Positions 37,207 through 46,882 of a stretch of DNA of 64,000 nt are shown piece after piece. Below the pieces are notes generated by a model. The model saw only the letters and a list, made by a program, of their open reading frames with translations. It ran no database searches and was not told the origin of the DNA. The stretch is from positions 3,332,796-3,396,795 of the forward strand of contig CP053450.1 of NCBI GenBank assembly GCA_013285505.1, read 5' to 3'. The translations under genes were made by a program, and so were the position numbers. Source of the DNA: Planctomycetota bacterium (lineage in GTDB: Bacteria > Planctomycetota > Phycisphaerae > Phycisphaerales > UBA1924). The first letter of the stretch is position 1. Each line of letters opens with the position of its first letter.

Positions 37207-38346
37207 TCAGCAGCGGCCGTACCAGGCGTCTTCGAATCTGTTGCCCCACACGAGCAGGTCGAGGATGTTCCAGACGCCGTCCTTGTTGAAGTCGGCTGCG
37301 GGGTCCTCGGCGTTCCAGGCGTTGAGGAAGGCCATCCAGTCGAGCGAGTTGACGACGCCGTCGGCGTTGAAGTCTCCGGGGCAGAGTGCCGGGTTGGGCT
37401 GGACGAACACGCCGCTGGTGCCCGAGGTGAGGCTGAACTTGTCCGACGAGGTGAACCAGCCGCCGACGAAGATGCCGTTGCTGAGAGAGGACGTGTCTCC
37501 GTCGCTCGGGTCGCCTGTGGTCAGCCAGAAGCCGGTGAAGAAGCCGCCGCCGCTGAAGTCGTTTCCGCCGCTAATGAGCCCGCCCTGTCCGTCGTCGTCG
37601 CGCGGTCCCTGAGGGAAGGGCGCGGGCGGGGTCGAGCCTCCGCCTGAGGCGTTGATATCTCCGGCGAGGTGGACGAAGTTTCCGGGTGTGAGTGCGCCGC
37701 CGGGGATGATGGCCCCGCCGCTCTGGAACTTGACCTGGCCCTGGTAGCCGTTGGCGGGGTTGGCGTCTTCATCCCAGCGGAGGAAGAAGGCGTCGGTGGC
37801 GTCTCCGGTGATGGTGATCTGCGAGCTGACCTTGAGATCGGAGGTGACATTGATGACGAACACCTCGGCGATTCGGTTCTGGGTGTTCAGGCCGTCGAGC
37901 GACTCTGGCGTGCGGGACTCGAAGCCGGGGGTTGCGGGGAGGGCTTCGATCTGCGCGACGGCGTGCTGGAGGTCGGCGGAGAGCTGGTCGAGCCTGGCGA
38001 CCTCGCCGGTCGCGGCGGCCGCTTGTCCGGGGTTCTGGTCGACGATGTCCTGCCAGTCGTTGAGCGTGGAGTCGTCGGAGTAGATGGTGCCGCCGAAGGG
38101 GACGCCGCCTGAGGTGCGTTCGCGGGCCAGCAGGCCGCGGACGGCGACATCGCCGGCGAAGCCCTTTGTCGCGCCCTGCCAGTTGGCGTCGTGGCTGCCG
38201 TCGGTGAAGACGAAGAGGTGCTGCACGAGGTTGCCCATCTCGACACCGCCGATGATGCTGACCTCGACTTCGACCTGGGCGCTGGCGGCGGCGGTCATCA
38301 TCAGTGACGCGGCAATACCACAACCTGCTTTGCTCGTCTTCGTCAT
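37207..38346 (-). CDS. Secreted protein with Cys-terminated dockerin-like module
   Basis: The product has 380 residues. It starts at ATG 38346 behind GAGGAGAA, with a signal peptide (AGCGIAASLMMTAAASAQ). The body has the look of a collagen-free adhesin or ice-binding-like beta protein: DANWQGATKGFAGDVAVRGL, VNVTSDLKVSSQITITGDAT, and a Gly-rich GGNDFSGGGFFTGFW. The end has two calcium-loop repeats, PGDFNADGVVNSLDWMAFLN and AADFNKDGVWNILDLLVWGN, and terminates in GRC, a variant of the GC end. I do not recognise the N-terminal family. It is probably surface-exposed. Confidence 0.8.
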   Translation of the reverse strand: MTKTSKAGCGIAASLMMTAAASAQVEVEVSIIGGVEMGNLVQHLFVFTDGSHDANWQGATKGFAGDVAVRGLLARERTSGGVPFGGTIYSDDSTLNDWQDIVDQNPGQAAAATGEVARLDQLSADLQHAVAQIEALPATPGFESRTPESLDGLNTQNRIAEVFVINVTSDLKVSSQITITGDATDAFFLRWDEDANPANGYQGQVKFQSGGAIIPGGALTPGNFVHLAGDINASGGGSTPPAPFPQGPRDDDGQGGLISGGNDFSGGGFFTGFWLTTGDPSDGDTSSLSNGIFVGGWFTSSDKFSLTSGTSGVFVQPNPALCPGDFNADGVVNSLDWMAFLNAWNAEDPAADFNKDGVWNILDLLVWGNRFEDAWYGRC

Positions 38347-38591
38347 GTCGGTTCTCCTCGGGTGGACTCGTGAGACCCTGACTCTCGATCTCGCCGCTGT
38401 CCTGGCACGGGGGCCGGGAGTGGGCGGGAATACTCCACCCAATAGAGTACACATTTTGGGTGCGGCCGCAAGCGGGGTGTCGCTGCGCAGTGCTGGAAGT
38501 GTGCTGTTGGTGGGTTGTGTGTGGGTGTGTCATGGGTGGGCAAGCCACTCCTGAAACACGGGAGGGGGGGTTCAGCCGTGCCACCCGCCGA

Positions 38592-39326
38592 TCACTGGGG
38601 CGGGTGGGCTCCGAGCATTTCCTTCATCACCGAGTCGAGGTCGATCAGCGCCTTGGCGCAGTCGCCGGTGAAGGAACTGCCGTGCATGGTCGCGAGGGTG
38701 CGGGGCTTTAGTGCCGCGAGAGACTCGAGCAGCGGGCGGGTGTTGGGGGTGTAGGGCATGTAGTCCATGAGGGGGCCGGTCTGGAAGTCGCGGAGCGACT
38801 CGCGGGTGCGGCCGAGGATGTCGGACTCGGTGAGCGGCTCGACGTCGCCGTTGTGGGTGAAGAGGTCGGAGCAGAAAAGGACCTTCTGGGTTTCCTCGAA
38901 GAGGACGCCGGCGTCCCAGCCGTGCGGCAGGTGCGGTGTGGGTTGGTAGCGGAAGCTGAATCGCCCGGTGTTGAAGGTCTCTCCGGCGTTGAGGGCGCGG
39001 GGCGGGCGGTCGGCGAAGTCGTTGAGGTTGACCATGGTGCCGACGACGCCGGAGACGGCCTGGGCGTACGGGGCGACGCCGAGCCACTCGTTGAGCGAGC
39101 CGCACTCGTCGACCTCGAAGTGGCTGAAGCCGATCCAGCGGAGCTTGGCGGGGTCGATCAGGGTGCGGACGGCCTCGAGCACCTCGGGGAACATGCGACG
39201 CATGCCGGTGTGGTAGAGCAGCGGCTCGTCGTCGTTGATGAGGAAGTGGTTGAACTGGAGGTTGATCTCGGGGTAGAGGATGCTGATGCGGTGGACATCG
39301 GGGGCGATCTCGGTGATGGTTGCCAT
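38592..39326 (-). CDS. MBL-fold protein of the flavodiiron (ODP) type
   Basis: The product has 244 residues. It has the di-iron variant of the metallo-beta-lactamase motif, [16 protein letters not shown] (HxExD), as in the oxygen/NO-reducing domain of flavodiiron proteins, with [15 protein letters not shown] before it and [15 protein letters not shown] and [11 protein letters not shown] after it. There is no flavodoxin domain, so electrons would have to come from a partner. ODP-like proteins can also be signalling sensors. It starts at ATG 39326. Confidence 0.8.
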   Translation of the reverse strand: MATITEIAPDVHRISILYPEINLQFNHFLINDDEPLLYHTGMRRMFPEVLEAVRTLIDPAKLRWIGFSHFEVDECGSLNEWLGVAPYAQAVSGVVGTMVNLNDFADRPPRALNAGETFNTGRFSFRYQPTPHLPHGWDAGVLFEETQKVLFCSDLFTHNGDVEPLTESDILGRTRESLRDFQTGPLMDYMPYTPNTRPLLESLAALKPRTLATMHGSSFTGDCAKALIDLDSVMKEMLGAHPPQ

Positions 39327-39391
39327 GGGGGGAGTGTATAGAGCCGGCGGGAGGGTGCACGGCTCTAATGTGGGGATGGGGGCAGGGGCGC

Positions 39392-39434
39392 GAAGTTGCG
39401 CGCAGGGGTGGTAGATGGGGGAGAGTTTTTTGGG
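39392..39434. repeat. Repeat D, copy 2
   Basis: GAAGTTGCGCGCAGGGGTGG continues into TAGATGGGGGAGAGTTTTTT, matching 35304-35342 with a few changes. It begins 65 bases upstream of the MBL gene start. Confidence 0.75.
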
Positions 39435-39480
39435 GGGCAGGAGTGCGGTGCCGGCCGTGGCACAGGGGGGCGGGGATGGT

Positions 39481-39569
39481 GGGTGCCGTGGCCAACGCTT
39501 TGGGTGGCCACGACTCGGGGACAACGACGCCGCGGATCATGGCGACGCAGAGCCGTGGCCATGGCACCC
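39481..39569. repeat. Long inverted repeat E, copy 1
   Basis: GGGTGCCGTGGCCA (39481-39494) and TGGCCATGGCACCC (39556-39569) are 14-bp arms with one mismatch. The interior has smaller palindromes. A degenerate B hairpin (CACGGGTGCGGAGCCACCAGTGGCAC) follows at about 39613-39638. I see no gene in 39327-39772. Confidence 0.65.
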
Positions 39570-39772
39570 GGCTCGTGTTGCTCCCCGGGTCGGAAGGCTA
39601 GGGCAGAGCGGCACGGGTGCGGAGCCACCAGTGGCACAGGGGGGTGTGGAGTTCACCGGGAGCACGGGGGGATGTAGTGCGTGGTGGGTTGTCTTGTTAG
39701 AATCCGGTGGTTGTCGCCTGGTGCTGCGGGGCTGGGTGGTTGAGGGTTTGGTGATTTTGTAGGGGCACACTC

Positions 39773-40120
39773 ATGTTGCGATGGTTGTTTGGGCGGAAGC
39801 AAGAGGCTGTTGGTGCGGGCGGGGAGGAGCAGGCGGTGTTGGTGCATGTGCCCGCGGAGGGGGGACCGGATCAGGCGTTGCTCGATCGTGTGTACGCGTT
39901 GGAGGATCGGCTTGCGCGGGCGGTTCGCAAGGTCGGGGAGTTTGACGGGAATGAATGGGGTGAGGAAGGCGGGGTGCTGTACTTGTATGGCCCGGATGCG
40001 GACCGGCTGTGGGCGGCGGTGGAGCCGCACGTGCGTGGGGCGGGGCTGCCGCGGGGGAGTTCTGCGGTGAAGCGGTATGGGGAGCCGGGGTCTCGGGAGG
40101 AGCGGGTGGAGATTGGGTAG
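39773..40120 (+). CDS. Hypothetical protein
   Basis: This is a 115-residue cytoplasmic-looking protein that I do not recognise. A basic start (MLRWLFGRKQEAVG) is followed by a possible short coiled helix (DQALLDRVYALEDRLARAVR), then GVLYLYGPDADRLWAAVEPH. The EWGEEGGVLYLYGPDADRLW pattern is compatible with a small ferredoxin-like fold, but this is a guess. The ribosome site is weak. It is flanked on both sides by hairpin repeats. Confidence 0.6.
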   Translation: MLRWLFGRKQEAVGAGGEEQAVLVHVPAEGGPDQALLDRVYALEDRLARAVRKVGEFDGNEWGEEGGVLYLYGPDADRLWAAVEPHVRGAGLPRGSSAVKRYGEPGSREERVEIG

Positions 40121-40140
40121 GGGTGGTGGCTGGGGTTTTG

Positions 40141-40287
40141 GGCACCGAGATCGCGGAGCCGATGTTGGTGGCACGGGGGAGGGGAGTACGGGGAGTTGTG
40201 GAGGTCGCGGGGAGCACGGGTGGACGAGCCACCCGTGGCACGGGGGAGGGTGCGGAGCACGGGTGCAGAGCCACCCGTGGCACAGGG
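40141..40287. repeat. Hairpin repeat unit 3 (C-A-B)
   Basis: A slightly diverged C hairpin (CACCGAGATCG...GATGTTGGTG, 40143-40170), the spacer GTACGGGGAGTTGTGGAGGT, one A and one B hairpin. It is the unamplified form of arrays 1 and 2, just downstream of the hypothetical gene. Confidence 0.88.
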
Positions 40288-40365
40288 CCGCGGGGAGAGC
40301 ATCGTGGCGTGGATATGCTCGTCTGACAGCCGGGCCGGACGGGCTTGGACACAGGGAGACCCCAC

Positions 40366-40818
40366 ATGTCAGAGCATTCCGCGACGATCGAATGGCATCG
40401 GACCAGCGACGACTTCGCGTACGCGACATACAACCGCGAGCACACATGGAGGTTCGACGGCGGTGAATCGGTCAGGGCCTCTGCGGCGCCTGACTATTCG
40501 GGAGACCCGTCGTGCGTCGATCCTGAGGAGGCGTTTGTCGCGTCCATCTCGGCCTGCCACATGCTGACATTCCTGGCGCTGTGCACGAAGAAGAAACTCG
40601 TCGTGGATTCGTATATCGATGAGGCGGTCGGGCGCATGGAGAAGACCGACGGGGGCAGGATGGCGATCACCAAGGTCGTGCTGCGGCCGCGGATCGAGTT
40701 CGGCGGTGACGGAGCGCCGGACCAGAGTGTGCTCGACGAACTGCACCATGGTGCGCACAAGCACTGCTTTATCGCCAATTCCGTGAAGACGGAGGTTGTG
40801 GTCGAGGCGTCGGGTTGA
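40366..40818 (+). CDS. OsmC family peroxiredoxin-like protein
   Basis: OsmC/Ohr proteins reduce organic hydroperoxides through a pair of cysteines. The 150-residue product has both: AFVASISACHMLTFLALCTK in the middle and KHCFIANSVKTEV near the end. The first cysteine stands in the usual SxCH context. EWHRTSDDFAYATYNREH supplies the N-terminal strands. ATG 40366 behind GGGAG is chosen over an ATG 21 bases upstream. The intact frame, normal length and complete cysteine pair suggest an active enzyme. Confidence 0.9.
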   Translation: MSEHSATIEWHRTSDDFAYATYNREHTWRFDGGESVRASAAPDYSGDPSCVDPEEAFVASISACHMLTFLALCTKKKLVVDSYIDEAVGRMEKTDGGRMAITKVVLRPRIEFGGDGAPDQSVLDELHHGAHKHCFIANSVKTEVVVEASG

Positions 40819-41011
40819 TCTTCTCAGGCTTTATGGCGTCTCGCTGCGCCGGGTGTCATCACTCGCGGCCTTGCCGGGGCTTCGTGACCTCCGCGTTCTG
40901 GGTGCGCGGTGATGCCCGAGTGCTCGGCACTACTGGGCCGCGGAGGGAGAGGGGAAGGGACGGAGTGGCGGTGAGGAGTGGCACCCGTGGGGGGATCGGC
41001 ACCCACCGGGG

Positions 41012-41155
41012 CACCAAGATCGCAGAGCCGATCTTGGTGGCACGGGGGAGGGGAGTACGGGGAGTTGTGGAGGTCGCGGGGAGCACGGGTGGACGAGCCA
41101 CCCGTGGCACAGGGGAGGGTCGGGGAGCACGGGTGCAGAGCCACCCGTGGCACAG
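41012..41155. repeat. Hairpin repeat unit 4 (C-A-B)
   Basis: Hairpin C (41012-41039, identical to arrays 1 and 2), the same spacer, then one A and one B hairpin. It lies in the 370-base gap between osmC and the SMI1/KNR4 gene; the rest of that gap holds no gene that I can see. Confidence 0.9.
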
Positions 41156-41187
41156 GGGGCACGGGAGGGCTTGGTGCGGGCGGGGGG

Positions 41188-41652
41188 TTAGGTGGGTGCG
41201 GGGAATTCGTAGAGTGAATCGAGGAGCTCGGTGAGCGAGTTTGCGACGTGGTAGAGGTTGTCCTGGCCTTCGTCTTCGTGGTCCCAGATCCAGATCTGGC
41301 CTTGCCGCGGGCCGGTCCAGTAGAGCAGGAGTTCGTCGCCGCAGCCGCAGGTGGCGATGGGGATGGTCTCGTCGGGGATTCTGCCCTTGAGGATGTCGAA
41401 GGCGTCGGCGAGGGTGGAGGCTTCGCGGCCGTCGTCGGCTGAGAGTGTCAGGAAGTCATTGATCGAGTCGGACTCGTTGTTGCGGCGGGTTGGGACGTCG
41501 AAGGTGTCCTGCGGAGTGGGGCGGGCGCCGTTGGCGGGGCCGGACATGAGGTCGGCGAATTCGGGGGGGATGGTGACGCCGGTGGACTGCTCGAATGCGC
41601 GGATCGCGGCTGCGGAGACGGGGGGTTGGGTGAAGATGAAGTTGTCGATCAT
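41188..41652 (-). CDS. SMI1/KNR4 (SUKH) family protein
   Basis: The product has 154 residues. The N-terminal helix AIRAFEQSTGVTIPPEFADL followed by a loop is the typical start of the SUKH fold. IPIATCGCGDELLLYWTGPR and GQIWIWDHEDEGQDNLYHVA give its central strands, and LTELLDSLYEFP the last helix. Bacterial SUKH proteins often act as immunity proteins against nuclease toxins, but many have no known partner. No toxin gene is adjacent. It lies beside the islet with the abortive-infection gene. Confidence 0.82.
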   Translation of the reverse strand: MIDNFIFTQPPVSAAAIRAFEQSTGVTIPPEFADLMSGPANGARPTPQDTFDVPTRRNNESDSINDFLTLSADDGREASTLADAFDILKGRIPDETIPIATCGCGDELLLYWTGPRQGQIWIWDHEDEGQDNLYHVANSLTELLDSLYEFPAPT

Positions 41653-41777
41653 GGGTGGGCTCGGGGGGTGCAGACGGCTGAGCATTGACAGTTGGCTCTA
41701 TTCGCCTCAGAGAGGTAGGGCTCGAGTTGAGGCGAGCTGTGGCACGCACTGGATCGGATTGTGGCCACCCACCTCGT

Positions 41778-42563
41778 TCACACCGCTGCACCGCATTCGG
41801 GACAATTGGACGTGCTTTCGATGCCAATGAGTGGATACCCGCACGCGGAGCAAGAGCTACCTGAGCCCTGGGAGATACGCCCCGCTACTCGATTGAGCAT
41901 GCTGACCTGTGTTCCGTTCTGAACTATGGAATGGATGTCTTGGACGAAACGCACCTGTAATTCAGGCGCCACCCAATACCGCATCACTCCGAGAGTAGCG
42001 CGCTGGCCAACAGCCCCCAAGAACAGCACTCTGGAGAACAACAGTATCGCGAGGAGCAATGGCAATACGACGATCGCCAACACCGCCTCTGCCGATGCAT
42101 TGTTCTGCGATAGGAGTACAGTAGCCGTTGCGAGAGCCAGGCAAATTGCAAGCAGCACAAGCTTCCACCGAATGACACGCCCAACAAACACGCCTTCGAC
42201 ATGGCGGGCTGCGATGGTTTGAGCTCGAGACCATCCGAAGCCCTTTTCATAGAGAATCACTCGATGAGATGTGATACCGAGGTGTCTTCTGCTTCCCAGT
42301 ACCCAGCCAATGTACAAATGGTCCCGAGGGCGAGTCGAATACACATGAAGGAGTGTCTCAGTCGGTGTTTGTTGCGCATCTGAGTCGAACCTCGCGCCAC
42401 ACTCCTGACTCCCAGTTGGGAGCTGATGAATTGCGTGTACGAGAACTCCGAGCATTCGGGCTCGCTCTTTTGCCGCTAGCACGTCAGAAGCAGTGACGAT
42501 CAGTTGGATGTCGTCGCCAGAGTCTCGCTGAGCGCCTTGTATGCGCCAAGAAGGGGTATCCAT
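41778..42563 (-). CDS. Membrane protein with C-terminal zinc ribbon, unknown function
   Basis: The product has 261 residues. The N-terminal part (IVTASDVLAAKERARMLG) looks like a small alpha/beta domain. Then a PH-like segment (HLYIGWVLGSRRHLGITSHR, VILYEKGFGWSRAQTIAARH) precedes two membrane helices, LVLLAICLALATATVLL and AVLAIVVLPLLLAILLF. The end is a zinc ribbon, CSACGYPLIG...CPECGAAV. Base composition here is visibly less GC-rich than in the neighbours, suggesting transfer. I do not recognise a characterised family. Confidence 0.62.
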   Translation of the reverse strand: MDTPSWRIQGAQRDSGDDIQLIVTASDVLAAKERARMLGVLVHAIHQLPTGSQECGARFDSDAQQTPTETLLHVYSTRPRDHLYIGWVLGSRRHLGITSHRVILYEKGFGWSRAQTIAARHVEGVFVGRVIRWKLVLLAICLALATATVLLSQNNASAEAVLAIVVLPLLLAILLFSRVLFLGAVGQRATLGVMRYWVAPELQVRFVQDIHSIVQNGTQVSMLNRVAGRISQGSGSSCSACGYPLIGIESTSNCPECGAAV

Positions 42564-42776
42564 CGAATCGCCACTCCGTACGAGACACGCTCTTATATGT
42601 GTTCTACATCCAATGATGCCACACTCGAACAAAGTCGTTGGACCGAATTCTTATCGGTTGACAGTTCGCGTCGCGGAAGTAGCTCACGCTGCCTTCGCGA
42701 TAAGCCGAATGCTCGCCCAGCCACACCGGCCAGAGGTCGCGGAGTACCCATAGTGCCACCCGCAAGTCCCCCAGTG

Positions 42777-43721
42777 CTATGCACGGGCGAGATCGGCCAA
42801 AAGGACTATTGAACTGGCCGTAAGGTGAAGGGCATATGCCGCAATTGCCTCCGGTACCTTGCGAGCGACGGGGCCCTGGCCATGACCCGCCAGTTGGTTG
42901 CGAAGTGTGGGTACGCCTTGTTCAAGTGTTGCTCGCAGCGCGGTCAACTGCCCAGAGATTGCGGGCGGAACCAAGCCCCGCTCAAACACGATACTCAGCA
43001 AGACGCTCGCCGTTGCCTTCGGCGGAGCGACCCAGCCCTTGGCGGCACAGATCACCTTTAGGATGCTCTCCAAACTCTTCAGGCATTCCACAAGACATGG
43101 TTCAAACTCTCCATTTCGATAGTGCTGGTGAGCATTCCGGTACTCCTCGTCAACCGTGCGGTACTGCTCCTCGGCGAGGAGTTGCAATGCTGGCACGACC
43201 GCAGACTGATGAAGCATCTGCGAATCGACGCGCACAATGTCACCCGACTCATACTGAAATCCGATGCCACCGCGGCGCAACCGGTGGTTGACTTCGTCAA
43301 TGGCGTCGTTGGCAGACTGGGTGATGGCGTATCTTTCAACATCATACTCTTGTAGTTTTGATGCCCAGTTCTCTATGAATCTGCATATGACTTCAAGAAT
43401 ATCCAAACACTCTTCGGTCGTAGCACTGTGCTCAAAGAATGACAACAGATCATCCATCGAGTCCCGATTGTTTGACAGTGTGTGGCGACCAAATTCTCTA
43501 CAGACTACCATGTGAATGGTGTCCCACGTTGACTGCGACTCACCTCGTTTCGATCGCCGCATGTAAGACGCCTGAGTCAACTCCGAAGGGCCGAGGGCAG
43601 CGACGAAGATCTGCACAAGTTGAACCCGAACAGGTTTCTGAATCTGTTCATACTGATAGACATCGGCACCCTTCTGTCGGGTCGCGAGCCTAGCTCGGGT
43701 ACTGTATAGATCGATTCGCAT
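42777..43721 (-). CDS. AbiJ-like abortive infection protein with HEPN motif
   Basis: The product has 314 residues. The N-terminus (RIDLYSTRARLATRQKGADV, then YQYEQIQKPVRVQLVQIFVA) matches what I know of the AbiJ N-terminal domain 4 and STM4504/CBY_0614 proteins. The C-terminal half resembles the Abi_C domain: YRNGEFEPCLVECLKSLESI, then GVPTLRNQLAGHGQG. RNQLAGH fits the HEPN nuclease signature Rx4-6H with a polar residue after the Arg, so it is probably a ribonuclease toxin triggered by phage. It starts at ATG 43721. The surrounding DNA is AT-richer than the rest of the window, as expected for a transferred defence gene. Confidence 0.72.
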   Translation of the reverse strand: MRIDLYSTRARLATRQKGADVYQYEQIQKPVRVQLVQIFVAALGPSELTQASYMRRSKRGESQSTWDTIHMVVCREFGRHTLSNNRDSMDDLLSFFEHSATTEECLDILEVICRFIENWASKLQEYDVERYAITQSANDAIDEVNHRLRRGGIGFQYESGDIVRVDSQMLHQSAVVPALQLLAEEQYRTVDEEYRNAHQHYRNGEFEPCLVECLKSLESILKVICAAKGWVAPPKATASVLLSIVFERGLVPPAISGQLTALRATLEQGVPTLRNQLAGHGQGPVARKVPEAIAAYALHLTASSIVLLADLARA

Positions 43722-43775
43722 AATTGGCACTTCGATATTTCTTCCGAAGTTCCAGATCAATCACATAGTTCAACT

Positions 43776-43799
43776 GTCGCAACCTCTCTTTGTTGCGAC
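43776..43799. promoter_or_regulatory. Inverted repeat upstream of the Abi gene
   Basis: GTCGCAAC-N8-GTTGCGAC, a perfect 8-bp dyad, is centred about 66 bases upstream of the Abi start. It is a candidate operator. The rest of 43722-43992 is AT-richer and includes GTTACATTATTTTAAC at 43816-43831; I cannot place a promoter with confidence. Confidence 0.35.
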
Positions 43800-43992
43800 A
43801 CCAACCGTGCCAACCTGTTACATTATTTTAACGATGTTGGTGCCACCCGCTAGGATGAGGTCCGCGGAAGGACTGTGGTTGCCATGAGAACGTGTTTCCA
43901 AGTCGTTGTGGTCCATTAGGTCCCAGTATACCACCGCCGGCACCGGAGTGCGCGGGTGTCGTGCGATCGAGAATGTAGGGTGAGGCATGGGG

Positions 43993-44394
43993 CTACTGGG
44001 TATAGGCGCCGGCGGCTTCGGGCTGGTATTCGAGTGCGGTGATGCGGACTCGTTGTTGGCGGCGGCGGCCCTGGAAGGTGATTTCTTCGCCGACCCAGCG
44101 GGCGAAGATGGCGCTGCCGAGGTGGGTGCCGACGCGGAGGTGGGTGTCGCTTCGGTCGGTGTTGGAGGGGTAGACGAGGGCGAAGGTTTCCTGGAGGCCG
44201 AGGTCGAGGTCTTCCATCTGGATGACGGAGTTCATGGTGACGAGGTCGGGGGGGACCTGGTGCGGGGGGATGGGGCGGGCGGTGAAGAGGCGGGCGCGGA
44301 GTCGGGCGAGGTGGTCGGGCGGGGTGCCGGAGAAGTCAAGGTCTTTGAAGAGGCGCTTGCGGTCGAGGCTGTTGATGAGTTCGTCGCGTTGCAT
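43993..44394 (-). CDS. rnk: GreA/GreB-type C-terminal domain protein (Rnk-like)
   Basis: The 133-residue product has the FKBP-like C-terminal fold of the transcription elongation factor family: DLVTMNSVIQMEDLDLGLQE, ETFALVYPSNTDRSDTHL, LGSAIFARWVGEEITFQG. The N-terminus is a short helical segment, much shorter than the GreA coiled coil and lacking its acidic tip. That layout fits Rnk-type regulators, which bind RNA polymerase but do not cleave RNA. It is the last gene of the - strand run with groEL. Confidence 0.75.
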   Translation of the reverse strand: MQRDELINSLDRKRLFKDLDFSGTPPDHLARLRARLFTARPIPPHQVPPDLVTMNSVIQMEDLDLGLQETFALVYPSNTDRSDTHLRVGTHLGSAIFARWVGEEITFQGRRRQQRVRITALEYQPEAAGAYTQ

Positions 44395-44507
44395 GGTGGG
44401 CTCCTGTGGTTTGGGGTTGGGGGTTGGGGATTGGGTCGGCCTGTGAAAGCGGGGCCCGGCGATCTCTCGCCGAGCCCCGTGATTGGGTGAAAGGTTGTGC
44501 TTGAGGC

Positions 44508-46139
<1,632 letters not shown>

Positions 46140-46190
46140 TTGTGTGTATCTCCGGTTCTGATTTGGCCTTGCGGCCGGGTCGGTTGGTTG

Positions 46191-46230
46191 GGTGCCAGGC
46201 ACTAGGCGTTGGGCACTAGGCACTGGGAGG
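46191..46230. repeat. GGCACTAGGC-type short repeats upstream of groEL
   Basis: Tandem variants of GGCACTAGGC (GCCAGGCACTAGGCGTTGGGCACTAGGCAC) lie in the groEL leader. A second patch lies at 46461. Similar CTAGTGCC microsatellite-like strings occur in other genomes; their effect is unknown. Confidence 0.6.
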
Positions 46231-46250
46231 TGCGCTGTGGGCGCTTGGGG

Positions 46251-46454
46251 TTAGCCGATTCTGATCCAGACAAGTTTCTCGGCGTCGATGATGAAGACGT
46301 GCTGTCCGTCGGTGACCTTGACCATGTGGTCTGCCTCGTCGGGGAGGAGCATGGCGTTGGGAACGACGCACTCGGGTGCGCTGGTGAATTGGAAGGCGGC
46401 GGCGCGTTTGCCGTCGAGTTCGGAGAGGACTTGTCGGAGTTGGTCGGTGTTCAT
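46251..46454 (-). CDS. Small conserved-looking protein between groES and groEL
   Basis: The product has 67 residues: MNTDQLRQVLSELDGKRAAA, then SAPECVVPNAMLLPDEADHM, KVTDGQHVFIIDAEKLVWIR. It looks like a compact alpha/beta domain with a regular frame and a normal start. It has no cysteine motif or membrane helix. It is flanked on both sides by GGCACTA-type repeats. I do not recognise it; position suggests co-expression with the chaperonin genes. Confidence 0.65.
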   Translation of the reverse strand: MNTDQLRQVLSELDGKRAAAFQFTSAPECVVPNAMLLPDEADHMVKVTDGQHVFIIDAEKLVWIRIG

Positions 46455-46460
46455 GGGAGG

Positions 46461-46490
46461 GGCACTAGGCACTAGGCATGAGGCACGAGG
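46461..46490. repeat. GGCACTAGGC-type short repeats, second patch
   Basis: GGCACTAGGCACTAGGCATG followed by AGGCACGAGG, just upstream of the 67-codon gene. Confidence 0.6.
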
Positions 46491-46546
46491 GAGGGCGGAC
46501 GCCGCGGCTCTCGCGACGGATGCCCGATGCCGCGTGCGGTGGTTTC

Positions 46547-46882
46547 TCAGTCGATGATGGCGAGGATCTCGTCCTCGGACATGATGAGGAGTTCGTCGCC
46601 GTCGAGCTTGATCTCGGTGCCGGCGTAGCTGGAGAAGATGACGCGTTCGCCGACGGCGACGCCGAGGGGGATGCGGTCGCCGGTCTCGGTGTTGAGCTTG
46701 CCGTCGCCGATGGCCTCGACGATGCCGGTCTTGGGGCGGTCCTTGCTGGACTCGGGGAGGAAGATGCCGGCGGCGGTGACGGACTCGGCCTCGTCGCGGC
46801 GGACGATGATCTTGTCGTGCAGGGGGCGGACGGCGGTGGTGGACTTCTTGGCGGTCTTCTTGGTCTTGGTGGCGGTTGCCAT
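46547..46882 (-). CDS. groES: Co-chaperonin GroES
   Basis: GroES caps the GroEL ring. The 111-residue product has TAVRPLHDKIIVRRDEAESV, the mobile loop TAAGIFLPESSKDRP, GIVEAIGDGK and the final LLIMSEDEILAIID. A basic N-terminal extension of about 16 residues (ATATKTKKTAKKSTT) is added to the normal 95-residue protein. ATG 46882 has an AGGAG upstream. It heads the run toward groEL. Confidence 0.96.
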   Translation of the reverse strand: MATATKTKKTAKKSTTAVRPLHDKIIVRRDEAESVTAAGIFLPESSKDRPKTGIVEAIGDGKLNTETGDRIPLGVAVGERVIFSSYAGTEIKLDGDELLIMSEDEILAIID

